The position numbers were made by a program, and so were the translations under genes. The notes below the pieces were generated by a model. The model had not been told where the DNA came from. It saw nothing but the letters and a program-made list of their open reading frames with translations, and made no database searches. Shown here one piece after another: positions 1 to 9,647 of a stretch of 35,888 nt of DNA; position 1 is the first letter of the stretch, and each line of letters starts with the position of its first letter. The DNA is from Omnitrophica WOR_2 bacterium RIFCSPHIGHO2_02_FULL_45_21 (GTDB lineage Bacteria > Omnitrophota > Gorgyraeia > Gygaellales > UBA12090): positions 1 through 35,888 of the forward strand of contig MHGN01000023.1 in assembly GCA_001805575.1 (NCBI GenBank). The letters are read 5' to 3'.

Positions 1-1
1 G

Positions 2-700
2 TCAGGACATAGCTTTGGCAATTTGTTTATCACCGTAATGACCAAACTGACCGGGGATTTTGAAAAAGCAGTGAAGGAATCAAGCAGGGTTTTGGCTATA
101 CGGGGACAGGTGATACCCTCAACATTAAACAATGTCTCTTTGGTCGCCCACTATAAGGACGGCTCAACCATTGAAGGAGAGGCCGCGATTCCCAAAAAGA
201 AACGTCCGATTGCCCGCGTCTTTTTAAAGCCGCAAGAATCCTGCGCAACTCCCGAAGCGCTGAAAGCAATTGCCGAGGCGCAGGTGATTATCCTGGGGCC
301 CGGAAGTTTATATACCAGCGTTATCCCTAATCTTTTGATTAAAGAGCTTGAGCGAGCAATTGCAGCCAGCTCTGCCTTAAAGGTATATATTTGCAATGTG
401 ATGACTCAAGCCGGGGAGACCGAAGGTTATAGCGCCTTTGACCATATAAAGGCCATTATTGAACATAGTTCGCCAAAAATTATTGATTCTTGTATTGTTA
501 ACTCCGCGAAGATTCCTAAAGAGTTATTAGAAAAATACAGCTTAGAGAGTTCCTATCCGGTAAACGTCGAACTGCAAAAGATAAGACAGGCAGGATATCG
601 GGTGATTGAGGATGATATTGTTGATGTAAAGGATTATGTCCGGCATGATTCCGCGAAATTAGCGCGGATTATTATAGGGTTAGTTCAGGAAAATTTTTAA
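2..700 (+). CDS. yvcK: YvcK/CofD-like gluconeogenesis factor, 5' truncated by window edge
   Basis: Frame open from base 2 (SGHSFGNLFITVMTKLTGDFEKAVKESSRVLAIRGQVIPST...ILGPGSLYTSVIPNLL), characteristic YvcK motifs. Confidence 0.9.
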   Translation, partial: SGHSFGNLFITVMTKLTGDFEKAVKESSRVLAIRGQVIPSTLNNVSLVAHYKDGSTIEGEAAIPKKKRPIARVFLKPQESCATPEALKAIAEAQVIILGPGSLYTSVIPNLLIKELERAIAASSALKVYICNVMTQAGETEGYSAFDHIKAIIEHSSPKIIDSCIVNSAKIPKELLEKYSLESSYPVNVELQKIRQAGYRVIEDDIVDVKDYVRHDSAKLARIIIGLVQENF

Positions 701-1074
701 TGGTTACCGTAAAGAAAAAACTTGTGGTAAAGAATAGGCAGGGCCTGCATGCCCGGCCTGCGGCTTTATTTGTCCAGATTGCCAATAAGTTTGATTCTGA
801 GGTAACGGTAGTCAAGGATGATATAGAGGTTAACGGGAAGTCGATTATGGGTATTCTTACCCTGGCAGCGGAAAAGGACAGCAGCATAACCATTGTTGCT
901 ACAGGAAAAGATGCCCACCAGGCTCTCTTAGAGCTTGAAAAAATTGTAACGGTTGAAGAAACTGAACAAAAGCATAAACCGCAAACCGCTCCTCTTGGGC
1001 ACAGGACGCAAGTCCCCCGAGGGGGACTTGCAAAAGATATAAGCGCAGGCAAGGCAAAGAGATGCTCCAGTTAA
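700..1074 (+). CDS. ptsH: Phosphocarrier protein HPr with ~35-residue C-terminal extension
   Basis: GLHARPA (His-15 site) and NGKSIMGIL (Ser-46 site); overlaps next start by 13 nt. Confidence 0.93.
   Translation: MVTVKKKLVVKNRQGLHARPAALFVQIANKFDSEVTVVKDDIEVNGKSIMGILTLAAEKDSSITIVATGKDAHQALLELEKIVTVEETEQKHKPQTAPLGHRTQVPRGGLAKDISAGKAKRCSS
1008..1031. repeat. Perfect 11-bp inverted repeat (GCAAGTCCCCC-GA-GGGGGACTTGC)
   Basis: Read directly; lies in the 3' extension of ptsH. Confidence 0.95.
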
Positions 1075-2798
1075 AAGGAATACCCGCCTCAGGCGGTATA
1101 GCGGTAGGGCCGGCCTATCTATGGGCTAAGGAAGAGTTTGTTATCCCCAAGCAGGTAATAGCTGACGGAGAGATAGCTGTGCAAATCCAGCTTTTTGAAG
1201 AAGCCTTGATTAAGACCCGGCGCGAAATTCTGGATTTACAGAAAAAGATTGCCGATAATATGGGCCAGAATGAAGCTGAGATTTTTGACGCCCATCTTTT
1301 GATTCTGGAAGACCGCACCATCATTGAAGAGGTAATCTCGCGGCTTAAAAAAGAAAAACTCATTGCCGCTTACATTTTTCAGGATGTTTTAAAAAAATAC
1401 GTTCAGGTATTTCTTAAAATTGAAGACGAATACCTCAAAGAGAGAGTCAGCGATATTAACGATGTCGGAAGGCGCATGCTGCGTAATCTCTTAGGCAAGA
1501 GCGCAAAGCATTTTGAGGACCTTCAGGAAAAGATAATTCTGGTTTCCTACGATTTATCGCCCTCAGATACCGCATCAATGCATAAGAAAGATATCCTGGC
1601 TTTTGTCACCAATATCGGCGGTAAAACCTCACATACCGCAATTATGGCAAAGTCAATGGAAATACCGGCGGTGGTGGGACTTGAGCTTGCCACCTTTAAG
1701 ATAAAGACCGGAGATATCTTAATTGTCGATGGCGCAAGCGGGCTGGTCTTTGTCAATCCAGACAGCCAGACCTTAGAAGAGTATCGCAAGGAAGAAACTG
1801 CCTTAAGAAATATCACCAAGCGCTTCATTCTCTTAAAAGACCAGCCTGCGCTTACCCTTGACGGAAAGCGGGTTGCCATTGCTGCCAATATAGAGCTTCC
1901 CGATGAGATTCCCTCTATTATAGACCACGGAGCAGAAGGCATCGGGCTTTACCGCACCGAGTTTTTCTATATGAATCGCGCTGATATTCCGTCAGAGGAA
2001 GAGCATTATAAATCCTATAAATTCGTTGCTGAAGCGATTAAGCCTCATTCTGTGATCATCAGGACTTTAGATTTAGGCGGAGATAAGTTTTTGTCTCATC
2101 TGGAAGTGCCCCGCGAGATGTCTCCGTTTTTAGGCTGGCGGGCAATCAGGTTTTGTCTGGCCAGGCCTGATATGTTTAAAACCCAGCTCAGGGCTATCTT
2201 GAGGGCTTCTGCACACGGAAAGCTTAAACTTATGTATCCGATGATTTCAGGGATTGAAGAACTGCGTCAGGCAAACGGCCTGCTTAGGGAGTGCAAAAAT
2301 GAATTGCGTTCAAGCGGTATGCCTTTTGACGAATCTATTAAACTAGGGGCAATGATTGAGGTTCCCTCTGCAGCCATGATCGCAGACATTTTAGCAAAGG
2401 AAGTTGATTTCTTCAGTATCGGCACAAATGACCTCATTCAGTATTCTATTGCCGTTGACCGCAGCAATGAAAAGGTGGCTTATCTGTATGAGCCGGCGCA
2501 TCCGGGGGTTTTAAGGCTGATAAAAAGCATTATTGATGTCGGCCATCGGGCGGATATCTGGGTGGGTATGTGCGGCGAGATGGCCGGAGATCCCCTTTTC
2601 ACTCTCATCCTCTTAGGTTTGGGGTTAGATGAATTTAGTATGCCTTCAATAATGATTCCCGAGATAAAACATATCATCCGTTCGGTGACTATGCCGCAGG
2701 CTCAAGGAATAGCCAATGGCGCTTTTTCTTTTTCCACAGCTAAAGAGATAGGGGATTTTGTTCATCAGAAGATGAAGGAATTAAGAATCATTCAGTAG
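1062..2798 (+). CDS. ptsI: PTS enzyme I (phosphoenolpyruvate-protein phosphotransferase)
   Basis: GGKTSHTAIMAKSMEIPAVVG, GIGLYRTEFFYM, FFSIGTNDLIQYSIAVDR, GMCGEMAGDP. Confidence 0.97.
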   Translation: MLQLKGIPASGGIAVGPAYLWAKEEFVIPKQVIADGEIAVQIQLFEEALIKTRREILDLQKKIADNMGQNEAEIFDAHLLILEDRTIIEEVISRLKKEKLIAAYIFQDVLKKYVQVFLKIEDEYLKERVSDINDVGRRMLRNLLGKSAKHFEDLQEKIILVSYDLSPSDTASMHKKDILAFVTNIGGKTSHTAIMAKSMEIPAVVGLELATFKIKTGDILIVDGASGLVFVNPDSQTLEEYRKEETALRNITKRFILLKDQPALTLDGKRVAIAANIELPDEIPSIIDHGAEGIGLYRTEFFYMNRADIPSEEEHYKSYKFVAEAIKPHSVIIRTLDLGGDKFLSHLEVPREMSPFLGWRAIRFCLARPDMFKTQLRAILRASAHGKLKLMYPMISGIEELRQANGLLRECKNELRSSGMPFDESIKLGAMIEVPSAAMIADILAKEVDFFSIGTNDLIQYSIAVDRSNEKVAYLYEPAHPGVLRLIKSIIDVGHRADIWVGMCGEMAGDPLFTLILLGLGLDEFSMPSIMIPEIKHIIRSVTMPQAQGIANGAFSFSTAKEIGDFVHQKMKELRIIQ

Positions 2799-2810
2799 GA
2801 GATAAGCTCT

Positions 2811-3596
2811 ATGCAGGTGCGGGATTTATCTAAGTACTCCGGCCTTAATCTAAAATTAAATACTAAGAAGCACTCTCTTATTCTTGGCGACGCTCTAAGT
2901 AAAGTGAGCCCGGCGATAAGATTTTTAAAGGAGATCAAAGAGGTGTTGGTTGAGAAGGAGCTCAGCTCGCCGGCTGAGCTTTATTATATGTACCGGGATA
3001 TGCACAAGATTAAAGATGCCGAACGTTTAGCTAAGCATAAGCTTCGCTATGACGTTACGGTTATCCGGCCGGGTAGGTTAGGCAATGAATTTATGAAAAC
3101 CGCAGGCCACTATCACCCGGGGGATTTCGGGGAACTTTATGAAGTATTGTCCGGTTGCGCCTGGTGCCTCTTGCAGAGGCGAAATACCGGGGATGAGCGT
3201 ATCATTGAAGATGTGATTTTAATCAAGGCCAAGACAGGAGATAAGATTGTTATTCCTCCCCGCTACGGCCATATTCTTATCAACATTGAAAAAGAGCATC
3301 TGGTTACTTCTAACTGGGTATCGGCATCGTTTCACTCTCAGTACGAGTTATATGAAAAAGCTCAAGGAGCAGCGTATTATATTTTTGAAGATAGTTTAGG
3401 TGAGCGTTTCGAAGCTAACCCCTACTTCAAAGAGGTTTCCCGGATCAGGGTAGCCCTGCCGGCAAAAGAAATAAAAAAATTTGGCCTTGTTTCGGGGGCC
3501 CCGATGTATTCACTACTCTACAAAGAAGCCGGGAAGCTTGATTTTCTGAATAATCCATTAAAATATGACTATTCGGATGTGTTTGTGTTTCTATGA
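2811..3596 (+). CDS. Cupin-type (archaeal-like) glucose-6-phosphate isomerase
   Basis: TAGHYHPGDFGELYEVLSG metal-binding cupin motif and PPRYGHILIN; GPI-cupin family pattern. Confidence 0.8.
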   Translation: MQVRDLSKYSGLNLKLNTKKHSLILGDALSKVSPAIRFLKEIKEVLVEKELSSPAELYYMYRDMHKIKDAERLAKHKLRYDVTVIRPGRLGNEFMKTAGHYHPGDFGELYEVLSGCAWCLLQRRNTGDERIIEDVILIKAKTGDKIVIPPRYGHILINIEKEHLVTSNWVSASFHSQYELYEKAQGAAYYIFEDSLGERFEANPYFKEVSRIRVALPAKEIKKFGLVSGAPMYSLLYKEAGKLDFLNNPLKYDYSDVFVFL

Positions 3597-4462
3597 GGGC
3601 GCTCATTCTTGCTGCTGGTTATGGAACGCGCCTCTATCCCTTAACCAGAAAACATCCCAAGGCGCTGCTGCCAGTTGCCGGAAGGCCGATACTTGATTAT
3701 ATTGTTGGCAAAATTTCCAGAGCAAAAGAAATTACAGATATCGTCGTAGTAACCAATGATAAATTTTTTCCTCAATTTCAGTCCTGGGCGAAGAAATTTA
3801 ATGCGAAGCCACCCATCCGGACAAGAAAACCGCCCTCGGCGACGACTTTCAGCGATTTTCGCAGTGGTATGGGAAAGCGTTTTATACTTTCCTGTACCAT
3901 AAAAATATTAAATGACGGCACAAGGAGTGAATTTGACCGCTTAGGAGCAATCGGCGATATACATTTTGCTCTTTCTAAGGAAACTGTTCTAGAGGATACG
4001 CTTATCCTGGGAGGCGATAATTTATTTGAAGACGGCTTAAGCGGTTTTATGTCTTTTGCGCAAAGCAAGCGCTGCAAAGCGATAGTGGGGGTATATGATA
4101 TTGCCAAGCGCCAGACAGCCCGCGAATACGGGGTGGTTAAATTAGGCCGCGCAGGAAAGATTATTGACTTTAGCGAAAAGCCCAGCCAGCCGCAATCTTC
4201 GCTTATCGCTACCTGCATCTATTACATCCCCAAAGAGAAATTACAATATTTTCAGGAATACTTGAACGACCCCGGAAATGAATATGACTCAAGCGGAAGT
4301 TTTATCGGTTGGTTAAGCCGGAAAGAGGATGTCTACGGCTTTATCTTTAAAAAGCGCTGGTACGATATAGGTGATCCGCAAGTTTATCAAGAGGCGAATA
4401 GGGTGCTCAATTCGCCCCGCCATTGGCGGGGCTCATTAAGGAGGGAAAATGGAAAAACGTAG
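3593..4462 (+). CDS. Sugar-phosphate nucleotidyltransferase carrying an in-frame repeat-derived insertion
   Basis: N-terminal [71 protein letters not shown]. Confidence 0.88.
   Translation: MRALILAAGYGTRLYPLTRKHPKALLPVAGRPILDYIVGKISRAKEITDIVVVTNDKFFPQFQSWAKKFNAKPPIRTRKPPSATTFSDFRSGMGKRFILSCTIKILNDGTRSEFDRLGAIGDIHFALSKETVLEDTLILGGDNLFEDGLSGFMSFAQSKRCKAIVGVYDIAKRQTAREYGVVKLGRAGKIIDFSEKPSQPQSSLIATCIYYIPKEKLQYFQEYLNDPGNEYDSSGSFIGWLSRKEDVYGFIFKKRWYDIGDPQVYQEANRVLNSPRHWRGSLRRENGKT
3826..3905 (+). repeat. Dispersed ~80-bp repeat, copy A, embedded in nucleotidyltransferase CDS
   Basis: Hand alignment to reverse complement of 16518-16597: 74/80 identical, no gaps. Confidence 0.95.
4414..4432. repeat. 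GC-rich hairpin GCCCCGCC-att-GGCGGGGC
   Basis: Perfect 8-bp inverted repeat at the 3' end of the nucleotidyltransferase ORF, just 5' of the metK RBS. Confidence 0.9.
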
Positions 4463-5618
4463 GTATTTGTTTACTTCTGAATCGGTAGGCGAAGGCCATC
4501 CGGATAAGGTATGCGACCAGATATCCGATGGAGTTTTGGATTGCGTCTTGCGCCAGGACCCTTACGGCAGGGTTGCCTGCGAGACGTACGTAACTATGGG
4601 GCTTTTGATTGTCGGAGGCGAGATTACCACCACGGGTTTTGTTGATGTAAATAACCTCACGCGGAATATTTTAAAAGATATAGGCTATGACCATCCCAAA
4701 TACGGTTTTGATTATCATACCTGCGCGGTTATTAATACGATTCATACCCAATCCCCCGACATTGCTCAAGGCGTTAATAAAGGAGGAGCAGGGGATCAGG
4801 GTTTTATGGTTGGCTATGCCTGCAGAGAGACCCCCGAACTGATGCCGCTTCCCATCATGCTGGCGCATAAATTAGTCAAGAAAACTGCTGATGTCCGAAG
4901 GGCAAAGGTTTTAAAGTATTTAGGCCCGGATTGCAAGAGCCAGGTTAGCGTTGAATATTCTGACGGACACCCCAGGAGAGTTGATTCGGTGGTTCTTGCC
5001 TGCCAGCATACTGATGAGATTCTTGATAGTTCGGGCATGTGTATAACCAAAAAGGCGCGCCAGGAGATGATTGATATCATTGCCAAGCCGATGCTCAAGG
5101 AATATATGGACAAAGATACTAAATTTTATATTAACGAAACCGGAAAATTTGTCGTTGGCGGGCCGCAGTCCGATACGGGTATGACCGGGCGCAAGATTGT
5201 CGTGGACACCTATGGCGGAGTTGCTCCTCCCGGCGGCGGAGCGTTTTCCGGGAAGGACCCCACCAAGGTTGACCGTTCGGCGGCGTATATGGGCAGATAT
5301 ATCGCCAAGAATATCGTTGCCGCGGGGATTAGCGATAAATGCCTTATTCATATTGCTTACGTTATCGGCCGGGCTGAACCGTTGGCAGTGATGGTAGATA
5401 CCTCCGGGACAGCTAAGATTTCAGAAAGCGCGATAGGAAAACTTATCCGCGATAATTTTGACCTCACCCCCCAGGGAATGATTCAGAGCTTAGATTTGCT
5501 CAGGCCCATATATAGGAAGACCGCCTGCTATGGCCATTTTGGCCGGACTGAGCCTGAATTTAGCTGGGAGCTGACGGATAAGGCGCAAACCTTGAAGAAA
5601 CAGGCAGCCCGGTTCTAG
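4449..5618 (+). CDS. metK: S-adenosylmethionine synthetase
   Basis: [52 protein letters not shown]. Confidence 0.98.
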   Translation: MEKRRYLFTSESVGEGHPDKVCDQISDGVLDCVLRQDPYGRVACETYVTMGLLIVGGEITTTGFVDVNNLTRNILKDIGYDHPKYGFDYHTCAVINTIHTQSPDIAQGVNKGGAGDQGFMVGYACRETPELMPLPIMLAHKLVKKTADVRRAKVLKYLGPDCKSQVSVEYSDGHPRRVDSVVLACQHTDEILDSSGMCITKKARQEMIDIIAKPMLKEYMDKDTKFYINETGKFVVGGPQSDTGMTGRKIVVDTYGGVAPPGGGAFSGKDPTKVDRSAAYMGRYIAKNIVAAGISDKCLIHIAYVIGRAEPLAVMVDTSGTAKISESAIGKLIRDNFDLTPQGMIQSLDLLRPIYRKTACYGHFGRTEPEFSWELTDKAQTLKKQAARF

Positions 5619-5628
5619 ATTAAATCAT

Positions 5629-5699
5629 AATCCGAAATTAAGAATGACGAATTTCTAATGACGAATTCCGGATCTGACATTCATTCGTCATTCGGATTT
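5629..5699. repeat. Intergenic imperfect palindrome built from AATGACGAATT words
   Basis: AATGACGAATT at 5643-5653 and 5657-5667; inverted ATTCGTCATTCGGATTT at 5683-5699; AATCCGAAATT at 5629. Confidence 0.85.
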
Positions 5700-5717
5700 T
5701 AAATTTCAAGGAGATAT

Positions 5718-6974
5718 ATGGACTACGATATCAAAGAGATAAAATTAGCCGCAAAAGGCAGGCTGCGTATTGAGTGGGCGGCAAACAATATGCCGGTTCT
5801 GCAGCTGATCAAAAAGAGATTTGCCAAGGAAAAGCCGTTAAAAGATATAAAGATAGCCGCCTGTTTGCATGTTACTACAGAGACCGCGGTCTTAATGGAC
5901 GCCTTAAAAACTGCCGGCGCTAGAATCCGGCTTTGCGCTTCAAATCCGCTCTCTACCCAGGACGACGTCGCCGCTTCCTTGGTAAAAGATTTTGGGATAG
6001 AGACATTCTCTATTAAGGGAGAAGATACGCGGATTTATTATCATCACATAAACAGTGCCCTGGATACGAAACCTAATATCACCATGGATGACGGAGCTGA
6101 TCTTGTCTCCAGTATTCATAAAAACAGGCAGGATTTGATACCCCGCATACTCGGCGGCACCGAGGAGACCACTACCGGCGTAATCAGATTAAGGGCAATG
6201 CAGAAAGACAAAAAACTCCCCTATCCGATAATCGCAGTCAATGACGCGTCAACCAAGCATCTTTTTGATAACCGCTATGGCACGGGACAATCTACCATTG
6301 ACGGCATCATCCGGGCAACGAATAAGCTTATTGCCGGATGCGCTTTTGTAGTCTGCGGTTATGGCTTCTGCGGAAAGGGCGTGGCCATGCGCGCGCAGGG
6401 AATGGGGGCGAAGGTGCTCGTGGTTGAGGTGGATCCGCTCAGGGCCCTTGAGGCAACTATGGACGGCTACGAAGTTATGCCGATACAAGAGGCGGCAAAA
6501 ATCGGGGATATTTTTTTAACTACCACAGGAAACACCAGCGTTATTCGCAAAGAACACTTCAGCCGCATGCGCGACGGAGCGATTGTGGGAAATTCCGGGC
6601 ATTTCAATGTTGAACTGGACATTCCGGCTTTAGAGGGCTTAAGCAGGAAAAAAAGGACTATCCGCGATTTTGTGGATGAATACACCTTATCTGATGGCAG
6701 AAGGATTTATCTTTTAGGCGAGGGGCGGCTGATAAACCTTGCCTCTGCCGAGGGCCACCCGGCAAGCGTGATGGATATGTCTTTTGCCAATCAGGCATTG
6801 TCAGCCGAGTATATCGTTAAGGAATACAGGAACTTAGAAAAACAGGTCTATGCTGTCCCCCTGCATATCGACGAAAAGATTGCCCGCTTAAAATTAGATT
6901 CAATGGGAATAAAGATTGATAAGTTGACACCAAAGCAGGAAAAGTATCTTTCCAGCTGGGAAGAGGGGACGTAG
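5718..6974 (+). CDS. ahcY: Adenosylhomocysteinase
   Basis: [63 protein letters not shown]. Confidence 0.96.
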   Translation: MDYDIKEIKLAAKGRLRIEWAANNMPVLQLIKKRFAKEKPLKDIKIAACLHVTTETAVLMDALKTAGARIRLCASNPLSTQDDVAASLVKDFGIETFSIKGEDTRIYYHHINSALDTKPNITMDDGADLVSSIHKNRQDLIPRILGGTEETTTGVIRLRAMQKDKKLPYPIIAVNDASTKHLFDNRYGTGQSTIDGIIRATNKLIAGCAFVVCGYGFCGKGVAMRAQGMGAKVLVVEVDPLRALEATMDGYEVMPIQEAAKIGDIFLTTTGNTSVIRKEHFSRMRDGAIVGNSGHFNVELDIPALEGLSRKKRTIRDFVDEYTLSDGRRIYLLGEGRLINLASAEGHPASVMDMSFANQALSAEYIVKEYRNLEKQVYAVPLHIDEKIARLKLDSMGIKIDKLTPKQEKYLSSWEEGT

Positions 6975-6997
6975 GGCTATAAAATCAGGAGGTAAAG

Positions 6998-8668
6998 ATG
7001 CATAAACTGAAAGTAATCGCTCTGAGCTCAACTTTAGCATTTGGTCTAATGGTTAACTGCGTATTCTCTTTTGAGATTGAAGCAGATTCAAAAATCACGC
7101 AAATTATCGTCTATCCTGATTCCGCATTGCTTACCCGCAGCGTAAGCCTTAAACTTGATACCGGCGAACATACGGCGGTATTTTCTGATATTATTCCTGA
7201 TATGGACGAAAACTCTTTGCGGGTTTCGGCGCAAGGCCCGGCGGAAGTAAAACTTCTTGGGGCGCAGCTAAGGAAAGAGTTCTTAGAAGAGGTGCCTTCG
7301 GAGAGAATCAAGCAATTAAAAGATGAAATCCAAGCGCTTGAGGATGAAAAGAGGAGATTAGAAGATAATAAAATAATCCTTTCCGAAGAAAAGAAGTTTT
7401 TGGATTCTATCCGTTTTTACGCGGATGTGCAAACTCCTAAGGATTTGGCAACTAAGATGCCCCAAGTAGCTGAGTTAGATAATATGCTTAAATTCTTGGG
7501 CACAAAGCTTAAGGATAACTTCTCTTCTTTTATTGATTATGAGTTTAAGATACGAGACATAAATAGTAAGGCCGATGCGCTTAAAAGGCAGCTTGCGGAA
7601 GTATCCGGCCCGAGTAGAAAATTAAAAAGGTCAATTATTGTGGAATTAGAGGCCTTGCAAGCCGGCAATTTAGATTTAGAGGTATCCTATTTAGTAAAGG
7701 GCGCATCCTGGCAGCCGATTTACGATGCCCGGGCAGATTTTGAAAAGTCGCAAGTAGAGTTGATTTCCTATGGGATTATTAAGCAAATTACTGGCGAGGA
7801 TTGGCAGAATGTGGAGATTTCCTTATCTACTGCCAGGCCCTCTATCGGCGGCAGCATGCCTTATATCAGTCCCTGGATTTTAAGGCCCTATCATCCGCAA
7901 AGAATTTTAGAAAGCAGAATGGATGCAGCAGAGATGAAATCCAGGGGGGATGCCTCGCAATTTGAGGCATTTAAGAAGAAAGGTGACCTGTCTTCCGCTC
8001 CTTCTTCTGTGGAATACGCGCAGAGAGAAGAAAAAGGCATCGCAGTTGTCTATAAACTTGCTAAAAAGGCGACGGTAAAATCTGACGGTTCAGAGCATAA
8101 ATTACCCGTATCTTCTCAGGCATTAAATGCTAAATTTGAGTATTCCAGTTTTCCCCGGGCAGGTCTCTACGCTTATCTGGGGAGCCGGGTAACCAATGCC
8201 CCGGGATTACAATTGCTTTCCGGGAGAGTGAATATATTCTTAGAAGGAGATTTCGTGGGCGCATCAAGCATTGACAATATCGCGCCTAACGAAGAATTTG
8301 ACCTCTATCTGGGGATTGATGAGAATGTAAAAGTAAAAAGGGAACAGCTGGAAAAGAAAGTTGATGAAACTCTCATTGCCGGCATACCGGCTACTACAAG
8401 GCGCACTATTTTTAAATATAAGATTACCCTTGAGAATTATAAATCCAAAAAAATTAAGGTTAAGTTATTTGAGGCAATGCCGGTTCCTGAGGATGACAGA
8501 ATTAAGGTAAAAATTAATCAGGTAACTCATGAGCCAACCTTGAAGGATTGGAAGGATAGAAAAGGTATTTGGCTCTGGGAATTTGAATTAGAGCCAAAGC
8601 AAAAGCGCGAACTCATTTATTCCTATACCATTGAGCATCCGCGGGAGATGCAGGTAGAGGGCTTATAA
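6998..8668 (+). CDS. DUF4139/MuiA-like exported coiled-coil protein
   Basis: Signal peptide-like N-terminus, coiled coil, LEVSYLVKGASWQPIYDAR and IFKYKITLENYKSKKIKVKLFEAMPVPEDDRIKV. Confidence 0.8.
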   Translation: MHKLKVIALSSTLAFGLMVNCVFSFEIEADSKITQIIVYPDSALLTRSVSLKLDTGEHTAVFSDIIPDMDENSLRVSAQGPAEVKLLGAQLRKEFLEEVPSERIKQLKDEIQALEDEKRRLEDNKIILSEEKKFLDSIRFYADVQTPKDLATKMPQVAELDNMLKFLGTKLKDNFSSFIDYEFKIRDINSKADALKRQLAEVSGPSRKLKRSIIVELEALQAGNLDLEVSYLVKGASWQPIYDARADFEKSQVELISYGIIKQITGEDWQNVEISLSTARPSIGGSMPYISPWILRPYHPQRILESRMDAAEMKSRGDASQFEAFKKKGDLSSAPSSVEYAQREEKGIAVVYKLAKKATVKSDGSEHKLPVSSQALNAKFEYSSFPRAGLYAYLGSRVTNAPGLQLLSGRVNIFLEGDFVGASSIDNIAPNEEFDLYLGIDENVKVKREQLEKKVDETLIAGIPATTRRTIFKYKITLENYKSKKIKVKLFEAMPVPEDDRIKVKINQVTHEPTLKDWKDRKGIWLWEFELEPKQKRELIYSYTIEHPREMQVEGL

Positions 8669-9633
8669 TGGCAATAAGAAGAATCGGGATTTTGACTGCC
8701 GGCGGGGATGCCCCGGGAATGAATTCTTGTATACGCGGGCTGGTGCGCTACGGCCTGAATAGTAAATTGGAGGTTATGGGGATCTTCCGCGGCTGGTATG
8801 GGCTGATTAATGAGGAGCTTAAATTATTAAGCCATCGCTCCGTCTCAGGGATTATTAATCTAGGCGGCACTATGCTTAAGACCGCGCGCTGCGCGGAATT
8901 CAAGGCCGAAGAAGGGCAGCGGCGGGCATTTGAGACGGTAAAAAAGAATGCCATTGACGCGCTTGTGGTTATCGGCGGCGATGGCAGTTTCCGGGCAGCG
9001 CGTGAGTTTTATAAAAAATATAAAGTTTCCTGCATCGGCATACCGGCCTCAATTGATAACGATATAAACGGCATTGACGTAACCATCGGCTCGGATACCG
9101 CAATCAATACCGCACTCTATGCCCTTGATAACATCCGCGATACCGCAACCTCCATGGAGCGCATCTTTGTGGTTGAGGTGATGGGCAGAAGTTCAGGCTA
9201 CATTGCCTTGCAGGTTGCTCTTGCCGGCGGGTGCGAGGAGGTAATTATTCCTGAGCGAAGCCCTGACTTAGGAAAAATTTGTCATGATATTGTTCAGGGA
9301 AACCTCAGGGGAAAAATCAGCTGGATTATCATTGTTGCCGAAGGAGCAGCGCGTGCCGCGGAGGTTGCAGAAAAGATAAACCAGATGACCGGCCTTGAAA
9401 CCAGGGAGATTGTCTTAGGCCATATCCAGAGAGGGGGACGGCCTACTGCCTTTAGCCGGACCCTGGCTTTAACTCTGGCTCAGGCCGCGGTTGATTGCCT
9501 ACTAAGTGGAAAAACCGATATGGCTGTGGGTTTGAAGGACGGCAGAATCATAGAGATAGATTTAGAATTTGCAATTAAGAAGAAGGATTTGCCGGTAGAT
9601 AAGCTTTATAATTTAATTAAGATATTGACCTAA
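8668..9633 (+). CDS. pfkA: 6-phosphofructokinase (ATP-type by GGDGS motif)
   Basis: GILTAGGDAPGMN, VIGGDGSFRAA, GIPASIDNDI, VVEVMGRSSGYIAL, GHIQRGGRPTAFSR. Confidence 0.96.
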   Translation: MAIRRIGILTAGGDAPGMNSCIRGLVRYGLNSKLEVMGIFRGWYGLINEELKLLSHRSVSGIINLGGTMLKTARCAEFKAEEGQRRAFETVKKNAIDALVVIGGDGSFRAAREFYKKYKVSCIGIPASIDNDINGIDVTIGSDTAINTALYALDNIRDTATSMERIFVVEVMGRSSGYIALQVALAGGCEEVIIPERSPDLGKICHDIVQGNLRGKISWIIIVAEGAARAAEVAEKINQMTGLETREIVLGHIQRGGRPTAFSRTLALTLAQAAVDCLLSGKTDMAVGLKDGRIIEIDLEFAIKKKDLPVDKLYNLIKILT

Positions 9634-9647
9634 GCAGAGAGGATATT

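Noticed and set aside
3778-4218. 146-aa minus-strand ORF across nucleotidyltransferase repeat insertion
   Set aside because: Considered as a coding mobile element, but the repeat is only about 80 bp and the ORF extends into conserved sense coding sequence.
4671-5351. Overlapping minus-strand ORFs inside metK (65, 99 and 143 aa)
   Set aside because: Antisense to a strongly conserved gene with no recognisable family; shadow ORFs from codon bias.
5619-5717. Possible SAM/SAH riboswitch between metK and ahcY
   Set aside because: Sequence is a simple reiterated palindrome; no riboswitch core recognised by eye. Needs cmscan to be sure.
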